From Rhizobium sp. N324 (GTDB lineage: Bacteria > Pseudomonadota > Alphaproteobacteria > Rhizobiales > Rhizobiaceae): a stretch of 64,000 nt of DNA. Shown here in pieces: positions 26,329 through 36,188 of the stretch. The notes beneath the pieces were generated by a model that did no database searches, was not told the DNA's origin, and worked only from the letters and a program-made list of their open reading frames with translations. The stretch covers positions 3,351,001 through 3,415,000 of the forward strand of contig NZ_CP013630.1 in the NCBI RefSeq assembly GCF_001664485.1. The letters are read 5' to 3'. Each line of letters starts with the position of its first letter. Position 1 is the stretch's first letter. Both the position numbers and the translations under genes were made by a program.

Positions 26329-26792
26329 CCAGTCTCTATTCCCGATATGTCTATCTAATTATTTGTATGGGTCTCTTTTTCAATGCTGCGGTATTCTGGG
26401 TATCGCGGGATACTACTGCCATTGGCCAAACTAACGGTTAATGCGAAAGACAAAGACAACCATACGGAGGCGGTTTCCCCCGGGGCGGCGGCCTGCCCGT
26501 TGCGTCGTTCCTTATGAGAAATCACCGAAAAACGAAGAAAACGATCGCCTTCAAGCGACTTTCCGGCCGGATCGATCCGATTTTGCCTCCGTTTTGTTAT
26601 GAACTTGCGCAATCCCGTCAAAATTCCTAGAAATCTCGCCATGAGCCTTCCCGAGTCAAATATGGCCGGCAGGCTCACTGATCGCGCCCTTGTCGATCGT
26701 CCTTGGCACGGCCCAAAGGGCCGTTGAATGATCGGAAAAACCGGCGCGGCACTTCATCGCGGGTCGAAGGACCCCACCCAAGGAGACAGACA
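26329..26792. other. Intergenic region upstream of the branched-chain amino-acid binding protein gene
   Basis: About 460 bases holding the promoter of the HD-GYP gene and of the following binding-protein gene. A 107-codon minus-strand frame (26355-26678) is open but lacks protein character and family marks. I see no clear hairpin or operator. Confidence 0.5.
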
Positions 26793-27896
26793 ATGACCCT
26801 CAAGACATTGACGGCGACACTCGTTGCGTCGCTTGCCTTTGCGCCGTTTGCTCATGCCGATATCACCATCGGCCTTATTGCGCCGCTGACCGGCCCCGTC
26901 GCCGCCTATGGCGATCAGGTGAAGAACGGCGCTCAGACCGCCGTCGACGAGATCAACAAGAAGGGCGGCATTCTCGGCGAGAAGGTGGTCCTCGAACTGG
27001 CAGACGATGCCGGCGAACCGAAGCAGGGCGTTTCCGCCGCCAACAAGGTCGTCGGCGACGGCATTCGCTTCGTCGTCGGGCCGGTGACCTCTGGTGTTGC
27101 CATTCCGGTTTCGGACGTGCTGGCTGAAAACGGCGTGCTGATGGTCACCCCGACCGCGACGGCGCCCGACCTCACCAAGCGCGGTCTCACCAACGTGCTG
27201 CGCACCTGCGGCCGCGACGACCAGCAGGCCGAGGTCGCCGCCAAATACGTGCTGAAGAATTTCAAGGACAAGCGCGTCGCCATCGTCAACGACAAGGGCG
27301 CCTACGGCAAAGGCCTCGCCGACGCTTTCAAGGCGACGCTGAACGCCGGCGGCATCACCGAAGTCGTCAATGACGCGGTCACTCCAGGCGACAAGGATTT
27401 CAGCGCGCTGACCACCCGCATCAAGTCCGAGAAGGTCGACGTGGTCTATTTTGGCGGCTATCACCCGGAAGGCGGCCTGCTCGCCCGCCAGCTGCATGAT
27501 CTCGCTTCTAACGCAACGATCATCGGCGGCGACGGCCTCTCCAATACCGAATTCTGGGCGATCGGTACGGATGCGGCAGCAGGCACGCTGTTCACCAACG
27601 CGTCCGACGCCACCAAGAACCCGGATTCCAAGGCTGCCGCCGATGCGCTCGCGGCCAAGAACATCCCGGCCGAGGCCTTCACGCTCAACGCCTATGCCGC
27701 CGTCGAAGTGCTGAAAGCCGGCATCGAGAAGGCCGGCAGCGCCGAGGACGCGGAAGCCGTCGCGGCGGCGCTGAAAGACGGCAAGGAGATCCCGACCGCA
27801 ATCGGCAAGGTCACCTACGGCGAGACCGGCGACCTGACCTCGCAGAGCTTCTCGCTCTACAAGTGGGAAGCCGGCAAGATCGTTTCCGCTGAGTGA
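26793..27896 (+). CDS. Branched-chain amino-acid ABC transporter binding protein (orphan LivK/BraC type)
   Basis: 367 residues with signal peptide [20 protein letters not shown] (cleavage near AHA-DIT). The mature part is a type I periplasmic binding protein: [52 protein letters not shown] and [23 protein letters not shown] precedes the ATG. No livHMGF genes follow, so it is an orphan that must serve a transporter encoded elsewhere, as known for extra BraC proteins in R. leguminosarum. Confidence 0.93.
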   Translation: MTLKTLTATLVASLAFAPFAHADITIGLIAPLTGPVAAYGDQVKNGAQTAVDEINKKGGILGEKVVLELADDAGEPKQGVSAANKVVGDGIRFVVGPVTSGVAIPVSDVLAENGVLMVTPTATAPDLTKRGLTNVLRTCGRDDQQAEVAAKYVLKNFKDKRVAIVNDKGAYGKGLADAFKATLNAGGITEVVNDAVTPGDKDFSALTTRIKSEKVDVVYFGGYHPEGGLLARQLHDLASNATIIGGDGLSNTEFWAIGTDAAAGTLFTNASDATKNPDSKAAADALAAKNIPAEAFTLNAYAAVEVLKAGIEKAGSAEDAEAVAAALKDGKEIPTAIGKVTYGETGDLTSQSFSLYKWEAGKIVSAE

Positions 27897-27921
27897 CTTG
27901 CAGCATTGACGAAAGCAGGAT

Positions 27922-27951
27922 CGGGCGCCTCGCGGCGCCCGGTTGTATTTT
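27922..27951 (+). terminator. Rho-independent terminator after the binding-protein gene
   Basis: Arms CGGGCGCC / GGCGCCCG, 4-base loop, tail GTTGTATTTT, 25 bases after the stop codon. Confidence 0.85.
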
Positions 27952-28048
27952 GGAGGATGAAGTGCCGCTCAATCAGGCTGCCTCTTATCCTCCCGCAGAT
28001 AGCTCTCCACTGTAGGATGTTTAGGAAGGACCATCGGCTGACGATAAG

Positions 28049-28257
28049 TCAACTAGGTATCGGGTTCGAGACACGCGCGTAGAAACGGGAGATCAGGACG
28101 CGCTTTAGATCTTCGTCCGAAGCGACACTTCCGGTCGACCTTTCAAGGATGACCTGACTCACTTTCCGGTGCTTGTCAGTCTTGAGTACCGCTGAGTTGT
28201 TCACACAGCCGCTCAACAACACCACAGCCGCACAGGCGCCGAAATAATTGCTTTCAT
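28049..28257 (-). pseudogene. Small lipoprotein gene broken by a single-base frameshift
   Basis: ATG AAA GCA ATT ATT opens with AAGG upstream but soon meets a stop. In the neighbouring frame a continuous peptide follows: a hydrophobic stretch with a lipobox LLSGC, then VNNSAVLKTDKHRKVSQVIL and on to ...RFYARVSNPIPS. That frame has no start, because a TGA lies 12 codons before the lipobox leucines. Adding one T to the three-T run (28242-28244, read on the minus strand) joins the two into a 69-residue lipoprotein beginning MKAIIFGACAAVVLLSGC. So it is a recent pseudogene or a sequencing error. Function unknown. Confidence 0.7.
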
Positions 28258-28391
28258 ATCATGACCTTGAGTTGGAAATTGACATCTGTATTCTCGCTTC
28301 ACTAGCACTGCTGCCGGAAGGATCAAAGCAGCCGGGTATCTTCCAGCATTCAGTCGGTATCAATGGCAGAAATCAGTCGGAGAGGTAGACC

Positions 28392-30098
28392 ATGACCACC
28401 AAGCTCGAACGTCTCATCGACCAGGGTGTGGGCCGTATCCCCGCCGACATCGTGCTGAAGGGCGGCCGTTTCTTCGATCTCGTCACCGGCGAGCTCGTCC
28501 AGTCGGACATCGCCATTGGCGGCGATCGCATCGTCGGCACTTCGGGCAATTACCGGGGTGAAACCGAAATCGACATATCGGGAAAAACAGTCGTTCCCGG
28601 CTTCATCGATACGCATCTGCACATCGAATCCTCGCTCGTCACGCCGCATGAATTCGACCGCTGCGTTCTGCCCTATGGCGTCACCACCGCGATCTGCGAT
28701 CCGCACGAAATCGCCAATGTGCTGGGAGCCGCCGGCATCGAATTCTTTCTTCAATCCGCGCTCGAGACAATCATGGACATCCGCGTCCAGCTCTCCTCCT
28801 GCGTTCCGGCAACGCATCTCGAAACCTCCGGCGCCGATCTGCCGATCGAGCGCCTCCTGCCCTTCCGCCACCATCCGAAGGTCATCGGCCTTGCCGAGTT
28901 CATGAATTTCCCCGGCGTGATCCACAAGGATCCCGTCTGCATGGCCAAGCTCGACGCCTTCCAGGGCGGCCATATCGACGGTCACGCGCCGCTGCTTTCC
29001 GGCAACGACCTCAACGGCTACCTCGCAGCCGGCATCCGCACCGAGCACGAATGCACGAGCGCCACCGAGGCGCTGGAAAAGATCCGCAAGGGCATGCATA
29101 TCCTGGTCCGCGAGGGCTCGGTGTCCAAGGATCTTGCCGCGCTGATGCCCATTATCACCGAGCGGCTATCACCTTATCTCGCACTCTGCACTGACGACCG
29201 CAATCCGCTCGATATCGCCGAACAGGGCCATCTCGATCACATGATCCGCACGGCGATCGCTAACGGCGTCGAGCCGCTGGCGATCTATCGCGCCGCCTCG
29301 ATCTCGGCCGCCCGTGCCTTCGGCCTCCGGGACCGCGGCTTGGTGGCGCCGGGCTGGCGCGCCGATCTCGTGGTTCTCGACAGTCTGGAAAGCTGCCGCG
29401 CCGACATGGTCTTCTCCGCTGGCCGCAGCGTCACCGACGCGCTCTTTTCCACGCGCAAGCCGATCGCTCCGATCGGCCTTGACAGCGTCAAGGCCCGACC
29501 GGTCAACGCGGCCCATTTCGGCGTGCCGGCCAGGGAGGGCGATACATCGGTGATCGGCGTCATGCCCGGCAAGATCATCACCGAACATCGCCGCTACCGG
29601 CTGCCCGTGAAAGGCAACGAGACGGCGGTCGATCTTGCCAACGACATCATCAAGGTCGCCGTCATCGAGCGCCACGGCAAGAACGGCAACCACGCCAACG
29701 GATTCGTCCAGGGCTTCGGCCTGAAGAAGGGCGCGATCGCCTCCACCGTCGGCCATGACAGCCACAATATTTGCGTCGTCGGAGTCGACGAGGACGACAT
29801 GGCGCGCGCCGCAAACCGCCTCGGCGAGATCAAGGGCGGCTTTGTCGTCGTCGAGGACGGCAAGGTCACCGGCGAAATCGCCCTGCCCATCGCTGGCCTG
29901 ATGAGTCTCGAGCCCTACGAGACGGTCCGCGATACGCTGCACCATCTGCGCAAGGCCGCCTTCGCACTCGGCGCCACGCTGGAAGAACCCTTCCTCCAGT
30001 TGGCCTTCCTGCCACTGCCGGTCATCCCACACCTGAAGATATCCGACCGCGGCATGGTCGATGTGGACAAGTTCGCGCTGATTGGGCGATGCAACTGA
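28392..30098 (+). CDS. ade: Adenine deaminase
   Basis: Converts adenine to hypoxanthine and ammonia (purine salvage). 568 residues, amidohydrolase superfamily. Metal-binding HLHIESS is at about residues 75-81 after VVPGFIDT; further ligands are in CDPHEIANV and the substrate region [16 protein letters not shown]; the C-terminal domain carries [15 protein letters not shown], specific to Ade-type enzymes. GGAGAGGTAG precedes the ATG. Stand-alone gene flanked by the broken lipoprotein gene and the toxin-antitoxin pair. Confidence 0.96.
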   Translation: MTTKLERLIDQGVGRIPADIVLKGGRFFDLVTGELVQSDIAIGGDRIVGTSGNYRGETEIDISGKTVVPGFIDTHLHIESSLVTPHEFDRCVLPYGVTTAICDPHEIANVLGAAGIEFFLQSALETIMDIRVQLSSCVPATHLETSGADLPIERLLPFRHHPKVIGLAEFMNFPGVIHKDPVCMAKLDAFQGGHIDGHAPLLSGNDLNGYLAAGIRTEHECTSATEALEKIRKGMHILVREGSVSKDLAALMPIITERLSPYLALCTDDRNPLDIAEQGHLDHMIRTAIANGVEPLAIYRAASISAARAFGLRDRGLVAPGWRADLVVLDSLESCRADMVFSAGRSVTDALFSTRKPIAPIGLDSVKARPVNAAHFGVPAREGDTSVIGVMPGKIITEHRRYRLPVKGNETAVDLANDIIKVAVIERHGKNGNHANGFVQGFGLKKGAIASTVGHDSHNICVVGVDEDDMARAANRLGEIKGGFVVVEDGKVTGEIALPIAGLMSLEPYETVRDTLHHLRKAAFALGATLEEPFLQLAFLPLPVIPHLKISDRGMVDVDKFALIGRCN

Positions 30099-30135
30099 TT
30101 GGCCCACGAGATTTGGTGAGAGCGCTTATATGTAC

Positions 30136-30426
30136 TCAAACCGCGTGATGCCTCGTCGTCAGTTCTAGCCCGATCGCCTTCATCACGGCCAGTGTCGTTT
30201 CAAGGGTAGGATTTCCGTTCTCGCTCAGCGCCTTATAGAGATGCTCGCGCGCAAGACCGGTTTCCCTGGCGATTTTGCTCATGCCCTTGGCGCGCGCAAC
30301 GACGCCAAGAGCCGACGCGATGAATTTCGCGTCACCGGTCTGCAGCGCTTCGGTAATAAAAGTTTTGATGGCTTCGTCGGAGTCGAGCAACTCAGCCGGA
30401 TCGAAGTCGAAGATCTGTTCAGCCAT
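30136..30426 (-). CDS. HigA-like antitoxin (addiction module antidote, HTH)
   Basis: 96 residues from the ATG at MAEQIFDFDPAELLDSDEAI. The C-terminal half is a Cro/CI-like helix-turn-helix (GMSKIARETGLAREHLYKAL, about residues 50-70) of the kind in COG3636 antidotes. It neutralises the upstream toxin and probably represses the pair. Its start codon overlaps the place where the toxin frame would normally stop (ATGGCTGA), a standard coupling in such modules. Confidence 0.85.
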   Translation of the reverse strand: MAEQIFDFDPAELLDSDEAIKTFITEALQTGDAKFIASALGVVARAKGMSKIARETGLAREHLYKALSENGNPTLETTLAVMKAIGLELTTRHHAV

Positions 30427-30725
30427 GATCGTCGCTCCATTCCATTGGCAATTCTCTTTGCCGTTCTTATATCCGCTTCCTGCGTGCTCTTGTCGCCTTC
30501 GCAGAGAAGGACAATGATGGTCTCTCCCCGCTTGCGGTAATAGATCCGATAGCCCGGCCCGTAGTGAATGCACAGTTCACTCACCCCTTCGCCAACCGGT
30601 GCTGCATCACCGGCATGCCCGATCGCAAGACGCTGGAGGCGCAGGGCGATCATTGCCTTCGCCTTTCCATCCTTCAATCTTTTGTGCCACTTCTGGAAAG
30701 TGCCCGTCTGCTTCAGAACGAACAT
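30279..30725 (-). CDS. RelE/ParE-family toxin (HigB-like, COG3657), probable C-terminal frameshift
   Basis: The first ~92 residues (VLKQTGTFQKWHKRLKDGKA ... VGEGVSELCIHYGPGYRIYY ... ILLCEGDKSTQEADIRTAKR, with minor gaps) match a full RelE/HigB-like mRNA interferase fold. After IAN the frame reads on for about 50 more residues through the antitoxin gene in another frame. Removing one G from AATGGAATGG (C pair at 30442-30443) gives the ending ANEWSDDHG and a stop overlapping the antitoxin start, the usual toxin end. So the long tail is likely a frameshift artefact, real or of sequencing. Toxin core is intact. Confidence 0.75.
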   Translation of the reverse strand: MFVLKQTGTFQKWHKRLKDGKAKAMIALRLQRLAIGHAGDAAPVGEGVSELCIHYGPGYRIYYRKRGETIIVLLCEGDKSTQEADIRTAKRIANGMERRSWLNRSSTSIRLSCSTPTKPSKLLLPKRCRPVTRNSSRRLLASLRAPRA

Positions 30726-30789
30726 ATCAATTGTAATTTAAAAAATACATACTGTCAAAATTATTACCTCCGCAGCGATAGCGAGACCG

Positions 30790-32436
30790 TCAAACCCGTG
30801 CACAGAATCCATCCAGCGCCGCAAGTTTCACCGAGCCCGCGCCAGCCACTGCCTTAAACCCCGGCATGGCGAGCGGTTCCGCGAGCACCATGCCCTCCGG
30901 CAGGCGGAATTCCGCCGGCTTGCGAGCGAGGTTGAAAACGAAGAGCAGCTTTTCTCCGCCCTTCTCGCGGGTGAAGGCGAGCAGGTCCTCGTTGGTGCCA
31001 ATGAAGGTCATGTCGCCTTCGATCAACGCCGGGTGGTTTTTTCGGAAGGCGAGCGTCCTGCGATAGTGATTGAGCACAGAGCCGTCGCCTGCCTCCTGCG
31101 TATCGACGGAAAGGGCCGCCTGCTCATAAGGCACCGGCAGCCAGCTCTTTTCGGCAGAGGTGAAGCCCGCATGCGCCTTCCCGGCTTCCCAGGGCATCGG
31201 CGTGCGGCATCCGTCGCGGCCCTTGAAGGCCGGCCAGAAGCGGATGCCGTAGGGATCGCGCAGATCCTCGAAGGCGAGCTCAGCCTCCGGCAGGCCAAGC
31301 TCCTCGCCCTGATAAAGGCAGATCGAGCCGCGCAGCGCAGCAAGCACGGAGATCGCCAGCTTGGCGATGGCGGGCCGCTCCTCCGCCGTCAGCGCGAACC
31401 GGCTGACATGGCGCATGACGTCGTGATTGGAAAAAGCCCAGCAGACCCAGCCGTCGGTCACCGACTTCTGAAAAGCCTCGACGCAGCCGCGAATATGCTC
31501 GGCGCTGAACTCCGGCCCCAGCAGATCGAATGTGTAGCACATGTGCAGCTTGTCGCCGCCGCTCGTATAGGCCGCCACCGTCTTCAGCGAACGCGCCCCG
31601 TCACCGACTTCCCCAACGGTCGTGCGATCCTCATACTGGTCGAGCAGCACCCGGAAGCGCTTGAGGAAATCGACATTCTCAGGCTGCGTCTTGTCATAGA
31701 GGTGGTTCTGCATGCCGTAGGGATTGCTGTCGGGCGCATCGAGGCCTGCGTCATCCTCATCGGGCTCGTGCGGCGGATTGCTTCTGAGCTGCTTGTCGCA
31801 GAAATAATAGTTGACCGTATCCAGCCGAAAGCCGTCGACGCCGCGATCGAGCCAGAATTTCACCGTCTCCAGCACCGCGTCCTGCACTTGCCTGCTGTGG
31901 AAATTGAGATCCGGCTGAGAGGTGAGAAAATTGTGCTGGTAATATTGCCTGCGCACGCCGTCCCACTCCCAGCCCGGCCCGCCGAAGATCGACAGCCAGT
32001 TGTTCGGCGCCGTGCCATCCGGCTTCGGGTCGGCCCAGACATACCAGTCAGCCTTGGGATTGGTCCGGCTCGACCGGCTCTCGATAAACCAGGGATGCCG
32101 GTCCGATGTATGAGAGATCACCTGGTCGATGACGACCTTGATGCCGAGCCGGTGCGCCTCGGCCATCATCTCGTCGAAATCGGCCAGTGTCCCGAAGATC
32201 GGGTCGACATCGCAATAATCGGAAACGTCATAGCCCATGTCGGCCATCGGCGATTTGAAGAAGGGCGAAAGCCAGATTGCGTCGACCCCGAGACTGGCGA
32301 TATGCGGCAGCCGGCGGGTGATCCCCTTGAGGTCGCCGAGCCCGTCGCTGTTGGTGTCCTGAAACGAGCGCGGATAGACCTGATAGATCACCGCGCCGCG
32401 CCACCAGTCCGCATTCCCGCCTGCCTGCAATGCCAT
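30790..32436 (-). CDS. Alpha-glucosidase, GH13 family
   Basis: 548 residues, cytoplasmic, a (beta/alpha)8-barrel GH13 enzyme of the oligo-1,6/alpha-glucosidase type. Catalytic triad by family: nucleophile Asp in GVDGFRLDTVNYY, acid/base Glu in RTTVGEVGDGA, and Asp in AFSNHDVMRH; the N-terminal WWRGAVIYQVYPRSFQDTN is diagnostic. Rhizobial AglA is closest in memory, but the agl transport genes are absent here. Start chosen at MALQAGG because AGGAG lies nine bases upstream; ATG three codons earlier sits directly on that site. Confidence 0.92.
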   Translation of the reverse strand: MALQAGGNADWWRGAVIYQVYPRSFQDTNSDGLGDLKGITRRLPHIASLGVDAIWLSPFFKSPMADMGYDVSDYCDVDPIFGTLADFDEMMAEAHRLGIKVVIDQVISHTSDRHPWFIESRSSRTNPKADWYVWADPKPDGTAPNNWLSIFGGPGWEWDGVRRQYYQHNFLTSQPDLNFHSRQVQDAVLETVKFWLDRGVDGFRLDTVNYYFCDKQLRSNPPHEPDEDDAGLDAPDSNPYGMQNHLYDKTQPENVDFLKRFRVLLDQYEDRTTVGEVGDGARSLKTVAAYTSGGDKLHMCYTFDLLGPEFSAEHIRGCVEAFQKSVTDGWVCWAFSNHDVMRHVSRFALTAEERPAIAKLAISVLAALRGSICLYQGEELGLPEAELAFEDLRDPYGIRFWPAFKGRDGCRTPMPWEAGKAHAGFTSAEKSWLPVPYEQAALSVDTQEAGDGSVLNHYRRTLAFRKNHPALIEGDMTFIGTNEDLLAFTREKGGEKLLFVFNLARKPAEFRLPEGMVLAEPLAMPGFKAVAGAGSVKLAALDGFCARV

Positions 32437-32720
32437 CGGCTCCATCTCCTGCCTTGTTAGCGCCCGCCACACTAAAGCGGACGAAACAAAAGACAACATG
32501 TGAGGCCGTTATGGATGTGCTGGAAATGTCGCAATGTGTCGTCGCGATCCAACAAGGGGGAGACGTATATAGGCTTGTCCACAACCCGTTTCCAGCCTCC
32601 GGATTTGGGGTTGCAACGCGATTCCTTTGCGATAAGGTGCGCACTGACCTGCACGTAAGAGGTCAAATGTCGGGAACAGATGTCTAATAAAGGCGCAAAG
32701 CCTAGAAAGGTGGACCCACG

Positions 32721-34301
32721 ATGAACCAGTTCACGAAAAAATTTCTCGCCTCCGCAATGCTTGGCACATTGCTGGCGTTTTCGGCGCATGCGGCCACGCT
32801 CAACATTCACAATGGTGGCGACCCGCAATCGCTCGATCCGCAGAAGCTTTCCGGCGACTGGGAGAACCGTATCGCCGGCGACATTTTCGAAGGTCTCGTC
32901 ACTGAAGACGCCAAGGACAATCCGGTCCCCGGCCAAGCAGAAAGCTGGACGATTTCCCCTGATGGCAAGATCTATACCTTCAAGCTTCGCGACGGCATCA
33001 AGTGGTCCGATGGCCAGTCGGTAACGGCAGGAGACTTCGTCTTCGCCTTCCAGCGCCTCGTCGACCCGAAGAACGCCGCCGATTATGCCTATCTGCAGTT
33101 CACCATCAAGAATGCCGAAAAGATCAACAAGGGCGAAATCACCGATCTCAACCAGCTCGGCGTCAAGGCGATCGACGACAAGACGCTTGAAATCACCCTT
33201 GAGAACCCGACCCCTTATTTCCTAAATGCGCTGATGCATTACACCGCCTATCCGCTGCCCAAGCACGTCGTCGAGGCGAAAGGCCAGGATTGGGTCAAGA
33301 TCGGCAACATCGTCACCAACGGCCCTTACAAGCCGGTCGAATGGGTTCCGGGCTCGCATGTCACGACAGTTAAGAACGACCAGTGGTACGGCGCCAAAGA
33401 CCTGAAGATCGACGGCGCCAAGTTCTTCGTGCTTGAGGATCAGGAAGCGGCACTGAAACGTTACCGTGCTGGCGAATTCGACATCCTCACCGATTTCCCC
33501 ACCGACCAGTACGAGTGGATGAAGAAGAACCTGCCGGGCCAGGCGCATGTGGCCCCCTTCTCCGGCCTCTATTATTACGTCATCAATTCGAGCAAGCCGC
33601 CCTTCGCCGACAAGCGCGTGCGCCAGGCCCTTTCCATGGCGATCAACCGCGAAGTCATCGGGCCGCAAATTCTCGGCACCGGCGAACTGCCGGCCTATTC
33701 GTGGGTCCCGCCGGGCACGGCAAACTACGGCGAACCGGCCTACGTTTCCTGGAAGGATCTTCCCTATAAGGACAAGGTCGAAGAAGCCAAGAAGCTGCTG
33801 AAGGAGGCCGGTTTCGGTCCGGATCATCCGCTGACCGCCGAACTCAAATACAACACCAACGACAACCATAAGCGCATCGCCGTGGCGATCGCCTCGATGT
33901 GGAAGCCGCTCGGCGTCAATGTCGAACTCGTCAACGCCGAGACCAAAGTCCATTATGACCAGTTGCAGCGCGGCGAAGTGCAGATCGGCCGCGCCGGCTG
34001 GCTCGCCGACTACAACGATCCGGACAATTTCCTGAACCTGCTGGTCACAGGCGTCCAGATGAATTACGGCCGCTGGTCCAATCCTGAGTACGACAAACTG
34101 ATCAAGGACGGCAACGCCGAGACGGATCTGAAGAAGCGCGCCGAAATCTTCAAGAAGGCCGAGCAGTTGGCGCTTGATGATTCTGCCGCCCTGCCGATCT
34201 ACTACTATGTCTCGAAAAACGTCGTTTCGCCGAAGATCGAAGGCTTCGTCGACAACATTCAGGACATCCACCGCACCCGCTGGCTGTCGATGAAAGAGTA
34301 A
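32721..34301 (+). CDS. oppA: Oligopeptide ABC transporter, periplasmic binding protein
   Basis: 526 residues; signal peptide ends AFSAHAATL. The SBP_bac_5 family body shows GGDPQSLDPQKLSGDWENRI, GIKWSDGQSVTAGDFVFAFQ and the C-terminal DSAALPIYYYVSKNVVSPK. First gene of a complete oppABCDF set. AGAAAGGTGG precedes the ATG. A strong hairpin follows the stop. Confidence 0.95.
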   Translation: MNQFTKKFLASAMLGTLLAFSAHAATLNIHNGGDPQSLDPQKLSGDWENRIAGDIFEGLVTEDAKDNPVPGQAESWTISPDGKIYTFKLRDGIKWSDGQSVTAGDFVFAFQRLVDPKNAADYAYLQFTIKNAEKINKGEITDLNQLGVKAIDDKTLEITLENPTPYFLNALMHYTAYPLPKHVVEAKGQDWVKIGNIVTNGPYKPVEWVPGSHVTTVKNDQWYGAKDLKIDGAKFFVLEDQEAALKRYRAGEFDILTDFPTDQYEWMKKNLPGQAHVAPFSGLYYYVINSSKPPFADKRVRQALSMAINREVIGPQILGTGELPAYSWVPPGTANYGEPAYVSWKDLPYKDKVEEAKKLLKEAGFGPDHPLTAELKYNTNDNHKRIAVAIASMWKPLGVNVELVNAETKVHYDQLQRGEVQIGRAGWLADYNDPDNFLNLLVTGVQMNYGRWSNPEYDKLIKDGNAETDLKKRAEIFKKAEQLALDDSAALPIYYYVSKNVVSPKIEGFVDNIQDIHRTRWLSMKE

Positions 34302-34309
34302 GGGAAAAC

Positions 34310-34338
34310 GGTCCTTCCCGCCGCGCGCGGGAAGGACC
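34310..34338 (+). other. Strong intercistronic hairpin between oppA and oppB
   Basis: Perfect 12-bp arms GGTCCTTCCCGC / GCGGGAAGGACC with a 5-base loop and no T-run, so more likely an mRNA 3'-end stabiliser for oppA than a terminator. It lies just before the oppB start. Confidence 0.8.
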
Positions 34339-34349
34339 GGCCCACGATC

Positions 34350-35273
34350 ATGATCAAATATGCCCTCCGTCGCCTGCTATCGACGATCCCCGTTCTGTGG
34401 ATCGCCGTCACAGCCTGTTTTTTCGTTTTGCGCCTTGCCCCCGGCGGCCCGTTCGATGGCGAAAGGCCATTGCCGCCGGTGATCCTGAAAAACCTCGCGG
34501 TTCATTACAATCTCGATAAGCCGCTGATCCAGCAGTACCTGATCTATGTCGGTGACCTGCTTCGGGGCGATCTCGGCCCCTCCTTCGCCAGCGAGGATTT
34601 TTCCGTCGCCCAGCAGATCATGATCGGTCTGCCCTATACCTTCACGATTGGTACCGCCGCCTTCCTGATCGCCATCATCGTCGGCATCGCCGTCGGCTGT
34701 CTTGGCGCGCTCTACCAGAACAAGACGCCGGACTATATTCTCGGCGCCCTCATCCTGGTGGGGGTGGTGTTGCCGAACTTCCTGATCGCGCCGATCCTGC
34801 AATTGATCTTCGGAATTCAGCTCGGCTGGTTTCCGGTCGGCGGCTGGGGTGACGGCTCGATCAAACATCTGATCCTGCCGATCGTCGTTCTGGCCCTGCC
34901 GCATGCCGGCCGCATCTCGCGCATCACCCGCGGCTCGATGATCGAGGTGATGAACCAGAACTTCATCCGCACCGCCAAAGCCAAGGGCATCGGTCCGCGG
35001 CTGACGGTGATGCGCCATGCGCTGAAGCCCGCGCTCATGCCTGTGGTCTCCTATCTCGGGCCGGCGGCAAGCTACCTTCTCACCGGTTCGCTCGTTGTCG
35101 AAAGCATCTTCGGATTGCCCGGCATCGGCCGCTACTTCGTCAACGCAGCGCTGAACCGCGATTACGGCATGGTTCTCGGTACGGTCATCTTCTACATGGT
35201 GCTGATCGTGTTCCTGAACCTTCTGGTCGACATCGCCTATGCCTGGCTGGACCCGAAAGTGAGAAACCGATGA
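34350..35273 (+). CDS. oppB: Oligopeptide ABC transporter permease
   Basis: 307 residues, six membrane segments. N-terminal MIKYALRRLLSTIPVLWIAV and the EAA loop RTAKAKGIGPRLTVMRHALK (about 208-227) are classic for OppB. The last codons overlap oppC (ATGA), so translation is coupled. Confidence 0.95.
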   Translation: MIKYALRRLLSTIPVLWIAVTACFFVLRLAPGGPFDGERPLPPVILKNLAVHYNLDKPLIQQYLIYVGDLLRGDLGPSFASEDFSVAQQIMIGLPYTFTIGTAAFLIAIIVGIAVGCLGALYQNKTPDYILGALILVGVVLPNFLIAPILQLIFGIQLGWFPVGGWGDGSIKHLILPIVVLALPHAGRISRITRGSMIEVMNQNFIRTAKAKGIGPRLTVMRHALKPALMPVVSYLGPAASYLLTGSLVVESIFGLPGIGRYFVNAALNRDYGMVLGTVIFYMVLIVFLNLLVDIAYAWLDPKVRNR

Positions 35274-36187
35274 TCCTCAACCCCGCAAAACGCGAACTGC
35301 TCGCCGAGGAGCTTCTGCAGGCGGAGGGCCTGGCCCCCGAAGGCCGTTCGCTCACCAGGGATGCGCTCCGCCGCCTCGGGCGCAACAAGGCGGCCGTTCT
35401 GTCGATCGCCGTCCTGGCGCTGTTGATCCTCGCCGCCTTCCTCGGCCCCTGGTTCATTCCCTTCAACTACGAGGATCCGGACTGGGCCGCCTTCCGCATT
35501 CCGCCGTCGATCGAGACCGGCCATTATTTCGGCACCGACCCGAACGGACGCGACCTGCTTGCCCGCGTGCTCTACGGCACCCGCGTCTCGCTGGCCGTGG
35601 CGCTGACGGCAACCGTCGTCTCGGTCGTCATCGGCGTACTCTACGGCGCCATATCGGGCTATATCGGCGGCAGGCTGGACGCGATCATGATGCGCTTCGT
35701 CGATATCATGTACGCGCTTCCCTATATCCTCTTCGTCATCCTGCTGATGGTGATCTTCGGCCGCAACGTCTACCTGCTCTTTGCCGCGATCGGCGCGCTG
35801 GAATGGCTGACCATGGCCCGCATCGTGCGGGGCCAGACCCTGTCGATCAAGCATCGCGAATTCATCGAGGCGGCCCGTGCCTCCGGGCAGCGGCCGTTCA
35901 AGATCATCGTCAAGCACATCATTCCGAACCTCGTCGGCCCGGTGGTCATCTTCGCGGCGCTGACGGTGCCCGAGATCATCGCCACCGAAAGCTTCCTGTC
36001 CTACCTCGGCTTCGGCGTCCAGGAACCGCTGACCTCGCTCGGCACGCTGATCGCCGAGGGAACCGACGCCATGGAAAGCATGCCCTGGCTGCTGATCTTC
36101 CCGGCAAGTTTCCTCGTGGCCCTGCTGCTCAGCCTGCTCTTCATCGGCGACGGCCTGCGCGACGCGTTCGACCCGAAGGATCGCTAG
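35270..36187 (+). CDS. oppC: Oligopeptide ABC transporter permease
   Basis: 305 residues with a cytoplasmic N-terminus, six membrane segments and the EAA loop EAARASGQRPFKIIVKHIIP (about 200-219). FGTDPNGRDLLARVLYGTR is the standard DppC/OppC segment. One base separates it from oppD. Confidence 0.95.
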   Translation: MILNPAKRELLAEELLQAEGLAPEGRSLTRDALRRLGRNKAAVLSIAVLALLILAAFLGPWFIPFNYEDPDWAAFRIPPSIETGHYFGTDPNGRDLLARVLYGTRVSLAVALTATVVSVVIGVLYGAISGYIGGRLDAIMMRFVDIMYALPYILFVILLMVIFGRNVYLLFAAIGALEWLTMARIVRGQTLSIKHREFIEAARASGQRPFKIIVKHIIPNLVGPVVIFAALTVPEIIATESFLSYLGFGVQEPLTSLGTLIAEGTDAMESMPWLLIFPASFLVALLLSLLFIGDGLRDAFDPKDR

Positions 36188-36188
36188 A

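Noticed and set aside
26355..26678. 107-codon minus-strand frame in the gap before the binding-protein gene
   Set aside because: No ribosome binding site, no family features and composition unlike coding sequence; kept only as a note in the gap entry.
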